Assembly (NCBI GenBank): GCA_000226015.1
Contig: JH154478.1
Location: forward strand, 53,262-97,857
Direction: 5' to 3'
Length of the DNA stretch: 44,596 nucleotides
From: Mnemiopsis leidyi
Taxonomy: Eukaryota > Ctenophora > Tentaculata > Lobata > Bolinopsidae
The translations under genes were made by a program, and so were the position numbers. Positions 32,565 through 44,596 of this stretch are shown here, piece by piece; position 1 is the first letter of the stretch, and each line of letters begins with the position of its first letter. The notes beneath the pieces were generated by a model. It worked only from the letters and a program-made list of their open reading frames with translations, made no database searches and had not been told where the DNA came from.

Positions 32565-34373
32565 TTTGCTTTATCATCGACTTTGGCTTAAGTTTATTTC
32601 ATAAGATCAGATTGATTGCGAGCGATTTGGATGGTTTAATGATAGTTAAAGATTTGTTGAAGAATTGTGGTATCTGTTCGAATAAATTCAACAAATTTTA
32701 AGATCCTAAAATATTCAGTGCTTACTGTACGTATTGATTTTCCCTTATAAATGAGATGAATGCTTATAAAAATCTAAGCGAGCGTGGATTCAACTGGAAA
32801 ACTTATAAGTTTTTACTTACCCACTCGAGTTGTTTCTTTTATCCCCTCCATCTTCTTCTTCCATTCCTTTGAAATAAAGCATTGTTAGTTGGTTAAATTC
32901 AATTACAAAGTAAAAAAGTCTAAACAGTTTCACCGTGTAGAGGTCCACTGTATTCTGCCCCTCGTGGATCGGGAAAATGAAATTAGAATTTAAGAAATAC
33001 AAAATTATTTATCGACTAGCAGCAAATCACAAAATAACTTAAAAAACTTCCACCTATGGTAGCCGGCATGTGACGCAATTGGAAATAATAAAAAAGACGA
33101 AATTATAAAAAGACGAAGGCTACAAAATACGGTAAGAAGAGAGATAAGACCTACAAGAACTGTAGAATGACTCCCTAGTGGCACACAAGCTTCTATTTTG
33201 GTATCGACAATCAAATTGGAAATGAACTGCTCCCGTTAATGAGATGAAAATCGGATTACTTGACTCTCCAGTCTTTTGAAGGGTACATCTCCTAAGTTCA
33301 GATAAGATATCACTGTTGATATATCAGTTTACAGTTTGATAATATCAGTATTCAGTTTACTTGTCGGAGATAAAGCTGGACTGTTGAGTTAACATGGTAT
33401 TTGCACATCATTGTTTTACTGCTCATAAGTAGATCCCAACACATGCCTTAACAAAAGTTGACCAGAAGAAAATTGTTGTATTTTCACCAAGAATCAACGG
33501 AAGAAGTTAGAACTTTCAATCCTCAAAACTGCTGAATACCAGCAATAATTCTCAATTACTTGTAAGTTAAATGATACCGAAACACAAAGACAGACAATTG
33601 TTAGATAGTCTGCACAAAATAAATAGGCAAATTAAGTACTATTGCATCGCTTAAAATGTATTTTGTTGAGTAATAATTCTTCCTAAACGTCTAAGATGAA
33701 ACACTAAAGGAAGGAGACAGCAGAGTTAAAACCGGAAGTCAAACAAGTTTTCAGTATCGAAATGATGTTTTTTAACGACATGATTTTTTGACGACATGAT
33801 GAGAATTTTGTATTTTGTACAGAGTTTTGCCACAAGTATAGATTTCCTCCGTTCGTTCTCACTGCAACCAATTATATACATTAAATATTTGTACTCTGAT
33901 TAAGATGTACGTACATCGAAATCAAAATATTTCCCGCTTAACATGATTTCCTTGCTGAGTTGCAACTAGACGCTAAGAGAAATTTTCCACCAATCACGAT
34001 ACGCGGCTCTTAAACAACGCCCCTCCCCCTCTCTCCTACTTAACAAAATAACTCCAATAGATTTTGTTTCAGAGGTCATTATAAGAGAACGACTCTGTTA
34101 ATAGCACACAAAACTGTAAAACTACATGAACGCCGGGCCGACCTGCTGATATCACCGAGATGACATTTACGAACCAAATCATTTCCTTGGAGAACCCTCG
34201 TGAATAACCAACCGTAACCACCGGAAGATTATTCTTGCTTTCCTGGGAAACCGTACTAAATACATATTTTTTATAAATATGCTACCAAATAATGCTTCTG
34301 ACAGTCGCTGTAATTTGTCCCCAAAATGGTTAATTTCATCACGAGCTAAAATTGTAGAATTCGGAGCATATTT

Positions 34374-34470
34374 TTGTAATGTCACGGCATATAATTGTAA
34401 TGTCACAGAATATGATTGTAATGTCACAGAATATGATTGCAATGTCATAGCAAATGATTGCAATATACAG
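34374..34470. repeat. 21-bp tandem repeat, about 4.5 copies
   Basis: Units of TGTAATGTCACAGAATATGAT with increasing divergence at both ends. The period is a multiple of 3, which keeps ORFs open on both strands (CNVTEYD repeats on plus). Confidence 0.9.
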
Positions 34471-35917
34471 TATGAAATCAAGCATAGTGCAATGCACTGT
34501 ATCATATGCAAAACTAAACTAAGATCCAAGCCGTGCGATACTTGTCATGCTTCCAGTCATGTAGCTGCTGTAGTAGTAATAAGTGAGTTATGGTGGGAAC
34601 TTATTCAAAGTGTCGACTGTTTAAGTTAAGCTGTGTACAGCGAGTAAGCTACTAAGCTACTAAGCTCTATTTACCCAGTACATAACTACCAGTTGTGCAC
34701 GTAAAGTCATGTGAACTTAGTACTATGTGCTTAAAAAACGAGAAACGTTTAAATGATAGTCATATATTTCAAAACGGAGTCTTGGTCAAGGAAATATTTA
34801 AACTAGCACACTGTTCAAATTTAAAAACTGATATGGTAATCAGATTATTTTACAAATTATCGTTCGGCAACACATTATAAATGAAAGTAGAGATTTCTCA
34901 CAAGAGCAGACAGCGGAATGAGCAACGAGAGATTAAACAATGACGAATTGTTAAAAATACTTTATCAGGCTCAGTTGTTAGTCCCGATAATCAATTATCG
35001 TTTTGGCACCTTGATTGCATTCCGAAAATACTTTGCAGAAAACTAAACAAGAAGCCAAAAATAAACACAGAGAAGAAAACACACTTCAAACTAGAAAGCA
35101 ATCATGGTTTGCTCGGTAAAACACAATAAGATGCAATGAACTCAGAGTATCAGTTACGAAATGATGTATTCCCCTCACATTTGGGGGCGCCCCACTGTCT
35201 CATGTTTAAGAAAAGTCCCCGATTCAATCAGGCAGCAAGGTAGGGATTACTCAGCATATATGAAAGAGAGGTATTTCAAGTTTCCAAATTCAGACGTTAC
35301 CTTACCAAAGAAGTAGATCGGAGATCGGACTTAGAGGAAAAGAGAAACAAATTCCTTTGCCTAATTTCCCGGTAATTTCACACAATTATACAAATGAGAT
35401 AGGAAAATGATATAGGTGGTTTAACGTCCCGTAAAAACGAAACTTCTGGTTAGATATCAGTGAAATATTTTTCGTGACACAACTTTAGTGTAGGTATGGC
35501 TATTAATGAGATTGAAGGAGGCAAACGGCGGATGATGGTCAGACACGACACAGTATAAAACTATAAACCGTTGCCGTACTCAGTTCAACAAAATTGTTAC
35601 AGAATTGAGTAGAGACGAATTGATAAGTGTCCTTTTCATAAGAAGTGAACTTAGAAGTTGAAATAGTGAACTGGAGAAAAAATTAGCAGCTCGGAAGTAA
35701 ATTACACTAATTACTATGTGATACAAGATTAAATTAAAATATGATTAAACTAAAGGTGCAAATTGCAAAAGAACGTCCTGTTCAACTGTTTTTACAGCTG
35801 TGTTCACAAAGCTAACTTATATAGTTCGAAAATCAGACAATCAGGTTTAGATCAACAAGATTAACATCCAGTTCCAGGTCTAAGTTAGATAATAATACTA
35901 GGTGCCAGACTACAACA

Positions 35918-35963
35918 GACAAATCCCAGACAAATCCCAGACAAATCCCAGACAAGTCCCAAC
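35918..35963. repeat. 11-bp tandem repeat
   Basis: About four copies of ACAAATCCCAG, the last with AAGTCCC. Confidence 0.85.
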
Positions 35964-37560
35964 AGACAAATCTCACAAGAAGAAACAACAAACTAAAGTT
36001 TAGTGTTTACTGCTGATCCTAACCACCCACGTGATTTAGAGAAAACGTGGGAAAGCAGGAAGCATGGGACAAGAAAAACAAGGTGAAGAGAAGCTGAACA
36101 AGCAGCGAGACTAGACCCTGCCCTAGAGGAGGAAACATATGTAGAAATATTGACACAAAGTCGGAGCTACCTTGACACAAAGCTTGTACAAGGTGTAGAA
36201 ATAAACGAGGGCGTAACGAGGTGGAAATATCAGAGAGTTATACGAACATAACGGAATTTCTTTTGTTCTCGACACTCAGCAGAGTGCAGATTTGTATTGT
36301 TTTATTTTTGACACGGCAGAGACTAGACTAATAGGTAGACCTATCTTTGGGATGTTCTCAGAATAGAAATAAAATTCGGCGATAATAAAAGCGGCAATTA
36401 GATAAGTAGATATAGGCCTGTAAGAGGGTAAGAGGAAGCTCTTTTAAAGTTCTGGACGAGAAAAAATAGAGCATTAGCCGCCCCCTTTCCTAAGTTTCAC
36501 AAAGAAAATAAATTCCTGGAATAATCCACACGGAGATCGACCAAAACCACCAGCGAGGGCAGGAGAGCGATGGTTACAACGTTATACTGCATGGTAAACC
36601 ACGAGACAAACCTATACGAGCGATACAATATGAAATATTCTATTGTAGTACATGATGCCAATAATTCCAGACTCTTCCACTGTTTACATTCAGGCACCCT
36701 GCCGGTATATCACATAACACAACACGCGGCTGTATAGTGTTCGACCGTCGTGATGAGACGGGGAACCTTCTAGAAACTCCAGCCCGTGATCAAGGAGGAT
36801 CACCCCATCACGTATGGGCAGGGAGAGAGGGATGTTTTTAAATGGCATTTTTCATCGCGGTATTTACCGGGATGCCAGGGTGTTTCAGGAAACTTGGAGT
36901 TTGGGTTAGCGTAAAAATAAAGGTGCTTAGCGTTTGGGAAGGATCTAGAATTATAGGTATAAAAAGATTTAACGATTATACCGCAATAATCAAAGCAATA
37001 CAACGAAATAGACTGATCTTAAATCGGTCAACGAAATCCCTCCTCAACTTTCAACATCAAAATCTAGTCTCACGGAAAAGCTGCAATAAAATCTAAAGAG
37101 CTGACCTGGATTTAGAAGATCAAATGTCAGACGAAAATGCAAACTGCTCGGGGCGCTAAGTAGACGGGAAAACGGCGGAAGACGAAGGTCGGAGGAGTTT
37201 ACAGAGCGCCAGGTCAGCAGCGGGGTCTTATGAGGACGAGGCGACTACTGGGTTCACAAAATTAACAAATTACTACAAATTACCAGCTAATGGGACGGGA
37301 CCTCAGCGGGGAAGGTTGAAGGGGAGCTGGGAATAAACCCGGGATTTGTCGGCGAATTCAGCACCGGGACGGAGTGTCATGCAATTAGCTGGAGCAATTA
37401 GCTCCACGATAGGACACGATAAGACACGGTCTCTCATCAGTACAAATCTGGACAAATGAGCACTGGTACGGTTTATTGTTGCCAGATTGATTGCACGTCA
37501 AAGTTACGAGGTATGAGTAGTGGTGTATAGGTACGTTTCGTCCAAATCTCCAGGAGAGAA

Positions 37561-37790
37561 ACAGAGAGAGAGAGAGAGGTGAAGTAACGGTTGCTTTGTT
37601 AATTGGGTGCTCATCTAAAACTCATCAGCTGTAGTAGTGGGGAACGTCTACACCAACTAGGTGATAAATAGATAGAGTTAGGGAAACCGCCAGGTAGTGT
37701 TTCTAAATCTGGAGGAGAGAGAGAGGGAGAGAGAGAGTGTGTGTGTGTGTGCGTGTGCGTGCGCGTGTATGTGTGTGTAACTGTATGTGT
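37561..37790. repeat. GA and GT microsatellites
   Basis: GA runs at about 37561-37578 and 37711-37737. The second passes directly into (GT)n with GC steps (about 37737-37790), a sequence able to form Z-DNA. Confidence 0.85.
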
Positions 37791-37926
37791 GTGTTATCAT
37801 ACCGTTGTCATGTAAACATGGTGCAAGAGGGACGGGTCCCAATATAGTTGGTTAAGAAGGGTACCTGAATGGGTGTGGCTTGAGCAGTTAACACCTTTAT
37901 ACTGTCAGTAAAGATAGTGCTGCTTG

Positions 37927-37939
37927 GTTGCCTGGTAAC
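37927..37939. promoter_or_regulatory. RFX X-box-like site
   Basis: GTTGCC-T-GGTAAC, two RFX half-sites with a 1-nt spacer. Motif match only. Confidence 0.35.
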
Positions 37940-38320
37940 CGGGCGACATCCTGATTCCTGATAACCTGCTACCTATCTTGGTTTCGGGAAAATGTGAAAA
38001 TATGTACTTTATTGATGGAATTGTGAAAGTAAAGCCTTCTAGACTTCATAATAACTGTATTTTGTCAATCTCTGCCTGATTAACTATGAAACAGAATAGG
38101 AAACAAAAGCACAACAATTTACATCTTGTCAGACAAGAAGGGATATCTATAGACAGATAAGGGGTCTCAAAAGGCAGATATGGGACCCGTTAAGACAAAG
38201 AGCACTGTCGAAAGTTTTGTCTGATGACCGGGGAAGGTATCATTAATCATCATTCCGACCGACCTGCAGTCACGTGATCATGTGAACATAATGATACGTC
38301 ACTAACCGTCAACCTATACC

Positions 38321-38362
38321 ACATCATCATCATCATCATCAGTCAGAGAGAGAGAGAGAGAG
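38321..38362. repeat. CAT trinucleotide then GA microsatellite
   Basis: (ATC)n at about 38321-38341 followed by (GA)n to 38362. Confidence 0.9.
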
Positions 38363-40308
38363 GTGGGCTGTCGTGAAATCATTTCTCAGATTAAACGACT
38401 ACTTAGTTTGATTTGTGATCATGATGGTTGTAGTAGTGGTTGGGTGTGTGTGAGTCCCCTCGATATTTGATGAAAGGCACTGTATATATTGGGGTCTGGT
38501 CTCATCATGATCTTGTGAACTAATTTGAAATAGTGATCAATAACTGACATCACCGTATATTAGTATATAAGGAGATTTGTGTACAGAAAAGTGGTGACTG
38601 AATTCGCTACGAGAATGTCATTTTGGGGGCGAAAGTTTAAAGTCGGACTTTTGATTTTTGACTTTTATCTCAAACACGAGAATCGGTAAATTCTATGAAC
38701 ACATTGGTTGTAACAAGAAAACAAGCGATTCAAGTTTTACCAGTAACAAGTTTTATCGGAAATGTTCACAGAAAAACACGATCTCAGTCAAATTGTTGTC
38801 TTACTGCAGCTCTGTTGATTAACTGCCAAAACTATCCGTTCTAGAACTAACTCATGATCCAGGCAGTATATTTATTTCCATGAGGCACTGTTCCTACTTC
38901 TTAATGCAGCACTCAGCACCACAACCATGAAGTTAATGAGATTTCGTGGAAATTGCTCGGAAATTTGATACAACAATTACGTATCTACACAGTCTTCTCT
39001 GAGTTTGAAATAAAAAAGTCAGATTTAGATTACCGCACGATTCATCAGAGAAAGACTAAGTATCATTCAATTCAATTGAACCTAGTAAAAACTTGACTAG
39101 TCAGGCGCATAATGCAATTATAACCAGCACCCAAAAAGGATTCAAGCACAAATCAATTTGTGGTGCATTGTGCAATGGTTTTCACACTGAAACAATGGAA
39201 CAGCTGTGCGTATTTCCACCTCATTTTTCCCTGTTTCCCGTTCACTACAATCACTAGTTTATGCTTCATCATAACCGCTCTTTATCTGAAAGCCCTACTT
39301 GCAACTCATTTCAACGTGAAGTAAAGATTACATACCACCCAATTTCAAGAGACGATCGCGAGTAAACCAGCCCATATAGGTCACCACAATCCACACCCCG
39401 GTTGTGGACCAATCAGATCATCCCAGAGGTGGCATACAATTTGCAGTAGTTTGTTATATATAAGCTCGTTATAAAATGAGAGAAAATCATTAACATGAAC
39501 AATCGAAAATATTGGTTATATTGACCAGAGAACGCTTTGTCGTTGCTCGGACATGCAGTAAGTGCAGCTGATATGATATGAGCACCGCTTAAGAGCATCA
39601 TCTATTCGTTCGACCGCTGAGCAATCAAAATAAAATATAATAGGATCGCTTGCGGAGTGCGCTCATGCCAGACCGGATTTCGACACACAAAATCACCATT
39701 AAACAATTCAGGACACGCTACTCAATTTACAGTTTTGACTTTCTCATGACTGCAAAGTCACTGGTCGAAGAGAGTCACGTGGTAGTTTGAAAAGGTCACG
39801 TGACGAAGCCGAAACTACAGTGCAACATAAAGTAGTGCAGCTTGTTCGAGCATTAAGTGGATTATCGGAGACTGCGATTGCCTTTATATACTTTTACAGG
39901 AAGTAGGAAAATTAACCTGTGTCCGGTGTGAGACTGAGAGTAAAGAGAACAGTAAAGACATCGACGTGGACAACGTTTGAGGTTGGGAAAAAGAAAAGCA
40001 AATTTCTGGGAAATACACTAGGTGAAGCAGTGTGTGTGTAGAATTACAAGGTAGTTTCAAGTCTAATGTTTGTAGAGGGAGAAGGAGAAACATTTCAACA
40101 GGTCGGCTAATAGACCGCTGAAAGATGTGGTGTAGTGGATTGTGTGGGAGTGCGCGAGCTGGAACCAGCTAAACCAGCTAATATGTGGTGTGTGTTTCCA
40201 CGAGTCTTCTTCAGTTTTATCTGGTTCAAGACTATACAACTACACTTTTCTAACTGTCCAGACGCATTGCAGTATTAGCGGTAGTAACAAAGTTTTAGCT
40301 GTAGTATA

Positions 40309-40519
40309 GAGAACGGTATTCGTGAGGAGATGTCTAAAATTTCAAACCCCATTTCTCTAATTGTAATGCTCCCACCTATATTTTTGGAGGTCAATCTGTG
40401 TCCAATGGACAATTTGGGAGTATTTCACTACCGACAACTAAGGTAGGGCCCATAAATTTTGAGGAATGAGGTGTTTAAGTATCGAAAATTTGAGACACTT
40501 TCCCAAGAATACCGTTCTC
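40309..40519. mobile_element. MITE-like element, family A copy 2
   Basis: 211-bp non-coding element. The left end is GAGAACGGTATTCGTGAGGA and the right end read inward is GAGAACGGTATTCTTGGGAA. Similarity continues for about 35 bp (TGTCTAAAATTT versus TGTCTCAAATTTT). It is flanked by TA on both sides (40307-40308 and 40520-40521), as for Tc1/mariner-type insertions. The wider flank TTAGCTGTAGTA also occurs on both sides, but it belongs to a local repeat. Confidence 0.8.
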
Positions 40520-40521
40520 TA

Positions 40522-43500
40522 TTAGCTGTAGTAATGTAGCATTAGCTGTAGAATTAGCTGTGATGGTGTACTACATCGTAGATTGTACTAACGATGTACT
40601 CAATACAATCTACGTCTAAGTAAAACAAAAAGACACTAAAATTCAATAACTTAGCAACAAAGTAAATTTATCACTAAATAAATAAGATTAGAAGCGAGAC
40701 TTAAGAAAATACCTCGTATGAAATGATGAAATATGAGAATCACGTTTTCGAATGATAACAAATTTAGTCCGACTTCACGGCGACAAATGGACAGTACAAT
40801 TGAAGGTTAATTTAATGTAGATCATAAAAATAGAGGATGAAACAGTACTTTCAACAATACTGTTTAAATGGTTCATAAAATAACGTTGACTTAAGACAAT
40901 ATATAACTTAAAACTTAGAAATATGCACATCTTAAAGCCCAGACATTCTATCATACCAACAAAGTCTTGGTCAGAGACAGGTCATTAACCTGCCAAGTTA
41001 CGTTTCATTGAATTGTATTGATTTGCATTATATTAAGTTGTATTTAGTTGTATTAATTTGCATTAAGGTCGCTCTGAAACTGACTTTCCGAGAAATTTTC
41101 TATTAATCTATTTAGTAAGTTACTAGAGCTAACAGAAACTGAGCAAGTTTAAGTCCTAATGATAACGGCACCGGACGAGCCATAAGTCGAAGCAATTCTA
41201 TCATTCTTTTCTAGTATCTGCTTCCAATAATCTCATAACGAATCCGAATATCGAAATTAGCCGAACAAATGTCGACAAAATCGCAGACCGATAACATTCT
41301 AACCTCAGCAAGAAAGTTCAACTGCTCTCACCGCCGACGTAAAATACATATTCCAACCTCATTCCTCAACAAATATACAAAGTTCAAACTCGCTCTACCA
41401 AGTACATTATTTCACGTCAGCAGCACTACACAGCTTCGCTTCTGCCCTCCAGTTGGATACTTAATACGGGATATTTACGTAGAAACTGTTGAAAAACTTC
41501 GTCCCGCGCTAAACGATATCAGCCGAAATATCAGATTTGTGTTCCTCAGCAAATTTATAAATTTTATTTGTCCTTATGGTTACTGTGGGAGTTAAACAGT
41601 AACAGGGTCTTGCAAACATTAACAAACGCTAAATTTATGCCGGTGAGGCCTCCATATTTGGAACTAGGCAGTTAGTTAACTGCTGTCAACTCCGAAAACA
41701 TTTAAACATGGACCTTGCGGCGCTCTGAAAATCATTATCAGATAGCCCAGAAGTCACGTGATTTCTAACGAAGCTATCATAATTATGTGAACAAGGAAAA
41801 CACTTGTAAATTTAATCACTCTACGTCAAATGCGTGATTTGCAGTAAGAAAAGTTGCTGTTGCGAATATAAAAAACAATTAAGTAAACAAATAGATCTAG
41901 AAGTACAAAATGTTCCAGATATAAAAACACAATGATTTGGAACGATCTACTACCTAGAGCCTGCGTGGACGACACACAACCACAATCACGAGAACTAATG
42001 TCTAATGTAGAAGGTAAATTACTTGGAGCTATATGCTATATATATATATATGCAGCCTTCACCAGTTGCCTATCCGGAAATCAGGTTACACCTAACTGGG
42101 ATACAATTTCCCGACACCTGATCAGATCTATTACGTGTTGTCGTGCTTCCATCAGTACTGTCTGTAAAATGTGGGCTTGCATGGGACGTGCGAAGCCAAA
42201 CTGTTCAATTAACGTTAATTGAACCAAACATGCAGTGGTCTCGGATAACGGGGCGTCGTAGAACGTGCAATTTAGTGGTGCGTGCGAGAGAGAGAAAGTA
42301 AGTGAGAGACAGAGAGAAAGGGAGGAAGGGAGAGTGAAAGAGGGAGTGAGAGAGAGGAAGGGTTGTCCGTTGTGAGTAAACACCGAACACGGCTGAGAAA
42401 ACGAGAAAAGGGAGAGTAAGAAGATTGGAACTGAAGTACCAATCAGAGTTTTGTCGTCTCATGTAGGCGATAATACGATCAATTTCCTAGTCCTGCTAAG
42501 TACTTAGCGACAAAACAATTGCAAAAATTGGATAAGTGGATTCCAGGATAACTTAATAATTGAAATGGTGCCAAGCTTGAACTATACTTAATAACCACTG
42601 ATCTGCAAAATATTTGAGATGAAGTACTTATCTCGATATTGTCCGTTTCAGGGAGAATTCCGTCTTTGCTTGCGTGACAATGCTCGGGCGGGGTCAGTCT
42701 GAAAATTAAAAGCAACCACTTAACGAATGATTAAAGTGTTAGTGCGCGTTCATTCATGGGTATTCTAAGCTTGATTTGTCTCAGTTACGGAATGTCCGAG
42801 AAGTCCAGTATTTGAGTTGACCACGAGGTGTGGAATAACAAGCCTCATCAGATATTGAACTATATGATTAAGTATCCACTTAAAGCTAGATGACCAAGGT
42901 TGCAAAATGTGTAAATCTAAAAAGAGCTTCATAATATGCGGTCGAAAATATCAAATTACAGGAAGAAATTCCATGATAAATTTGCAAGATTTCATAAAGT
43001 ATAAATGACCTTATCATCGAATATCTAAAATTTCTGTTGTTTATTCCACCTAGGTGCTTAAATTGTAAATTAGATTTAATAATTTCTAAAGTCTAACGCA
43101 TTTCCCTCTGACCAGGCGCGTCATTTTGATTTCACGATTGTTTCCCACAATGTTTTAGTCATAGCCTTTCTTCCAAAATGAATTAAGTATCATGACACTA
43201 CGTTTTTCAGTACTATATGCTCAAGTACTTAAACAAGTACTTTCTACAACAGTTTCTTACTTTAGAGAAATTTCATTTTACATTGTTGAATTTAAATTAA
43301 TGATAAGATTTTCAAATGGAATTAAATTTTAATTGAATTGGATTGAATGTTGACTTAAATTCAATTTCTGAATTAAACAGTAAAATTGATCAATAAATTT
43401 ATTGTGTACTCTACCCGTGTTAACTTGGTGGATCAACCATATCTCTAATATCTAATATATCTATAGTCACTGTTTCTCACATAAAAACATTAATTGTGAT

Positions 43501-44596
43501 TGAATACTTATACAATATGTCAAATGATACGATTTCATCATATTACTGTTATTTATATATAAATACACTACAGCCTGCATATTCTTGGGCCATTGCAGGG
43601 TCGCCTGGAATGGCCGAGACACTATTATAAACGAGTTAGCGGGATAAAAGGGTAAAAATGCCTTATTACTGTTACATTTACTATTTTTAGGCTCCAGCTG
43701 GGTGCCCCAATAAAAGATTTTATATCTTACCGGATGCATCCAACATCCCAAGAGCAGCTTAAATATAGTACAGAACACTTAAATGATTTGGAAAATATTT
43801 TGATCGTGATGCAAAACTTATAATTCTAATTTGATTTTAAATTGAATTTTAAGATTTCTCATTAGCTGTAAATGGCATTACCGATTAGCCAATGACTTGG
43901 TTAGTCTCATAAATATAACATACATAGATGATTGTTTAAAGTTCACATTGTGGCCCCCGAATAGCACTTGAGAAGGACCATAAAAATGGCTCTAAGCTAT
44001 TTAGCGTTCACTGCTAACAATTTGCTTACTGGAAAGATTCCAGCAATCCGAAGGCTGTTGATTTTGAAGCTAATTTGATCCGTGGAATAATGGAAGCATT
44101 GTACTTGTATTCGTGGAATAATACATTTGCTTTGCAATTCTTGAAGCCTCCCTTACAAAAAAGATCATTCTACATACAATGTCACTATTAATGTTGAAAA
44201 TATAGGCTAAAATGAACGAATCTTTGTAACTAATTTTTTTTATCTAAAACTTTTCAAAATTTGCAGAACAGCAATGATATAAAGTAAGATAAAGCTTCCA
44301 TGAAAAATGCTACCGTCTGTAAATTATGACGGGACACCAAAACACGATAAATGCATGGCAAGCCATGCTCGCAAAATATGGGCCCTGCAGACGAGGTAGT
44401 ATTTTCCTCAGTCAAGAAGAATGTCAGTTAAGCTACAAGCAGTGCCTCTTCTTTTTGTTTATACTTCTGGTTGTTTTTGGACTTAACAGTGGACTTTTGG
44501 ACTTTGCAGTGTAAAGAATGATTAAATTCTTTTTAATAGTGTCGAAAGTAGTCCCAGTGGTAGGAGGGAGGAGGGATGAGGGAGAGTGGAGGAGGA
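40522..44596. other. Non-coding region to the right end
   Basis: AT-rich. The longest ORF (108 residues, 41269-41595) has no recognisable features. It contains a small inverted repeat around GTAGATTGTA (about 40578-40615), the 22-bp palindrome at 42203-42224, a GA-rich stretch at about 42283-42360 and, at the very end, a GGGAGGAGG-like purine run. No supported gene. Confidence 0.5.
42203..42224. repeat. 22-bp perfect palindrome
   Basis: Two 11-nt arms, GTTCAATTAAC and its exact reverse complement, meet with no spacer. Confidence 0.95.

Larger units (their letters stand above)
32565..37560. other. Non-coding region
   Basis: 5 kb of AT-rich sequence without a supported gene. It contains a 21-bp repeat (34374-34470) and an 11-bp repeat (35918-35963). 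A more GC-rich stretch at about 37140-37250 could be promoter-like but shows no firm element. Confidence 0.5.
37791..40306. other. Non-coding region
   Basis: No supported gene. It contains an X-box-like site, a CATCAT/GA microsatellite pair and TCACGTGA octamers at 38270-38277 and 39796-39803. Confidence 0.5.

Noticed and set aside
34279..34629. 116-residue ORF with CNVTEYD repeats and a CxxC..CxxC-like tail
   Set aside because: The 21-bp repeat keeps frames open on both strands, and the zinc-finger-like spacing is too weak to call.
41269..41595. 108-residue plus-strand ORF
   Set aside because: No motif, no splice or poly(A) context, in AT-rich sequence. Consistent with chance.

Overview
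The window looks like nuclear DNA from a non-vertebrate animal. The signs are AT-rich sequence (roughly 60% or more A+T by eye), genes broken by short GT..AG introns, microsatellites, a tRNA-derived SINE-like element, MITE-like elements and two assembly gaps. I cannot place the phylum from sequence alone. There is no operon, phage, CRISPR or plasmid content.

Layout. (1) 1-2890 is non-coding and holds an 84-bp foldback. (2) 2911-4863 (+) is a complete 650-residue organic anion transporter (OATP/SLCO family) whose whole coding region lies in one exon; a 3' splice site just before the ATG suggests a 5'UTR intron. (3) 6081 to at least 22239, on the minus strand and tail-to-tail with the transporter, is a gene I reconstructed from about 17 small exons. 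It has the order RA domain - FHA-like domain - DIL domain - C-terminal PDZ domain, which is the layout of RADIL, the Rap effector. No ORF in it is long except the last exon. It was recognised by checking splice sites and intron phase exon by exon: each adopted junction is phase-compatible, and the conceptual product is about 1100 residues, close to vertebrate RADIL. One exon (9737..9906) carries an apparent one-base frameshift in the DIL domain. Candidate extra 5' exons lie at 22381-22539, 23953-23995, 27796-27890 and 28195-28343. (4) About 28.4 kb to the right end is non-coding as far as I can see, with microsatellites, minisatellites, a MITE-like element, a 22-bp palindrome and scattered regulatory-type motifs.

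The two genes have no obvious pathway link. One is a plasma-membrane solute carrier and the other an intracellular small-GTPase adaptor. I found no novel multi-gene system. The points worth checking are the RADIL gene model and its frameshift, the phase-compatible alternative 5' exons with a 25-nt microexon, a tandem duplication that copies a splice donor, two MITE types, eight palindromic 14-mers in a 28-bp minisatellite, perfect RFX X-box-like sites and an excess of the TCACGTGA octamer. All homology statements come from memory of the families, not from a search.
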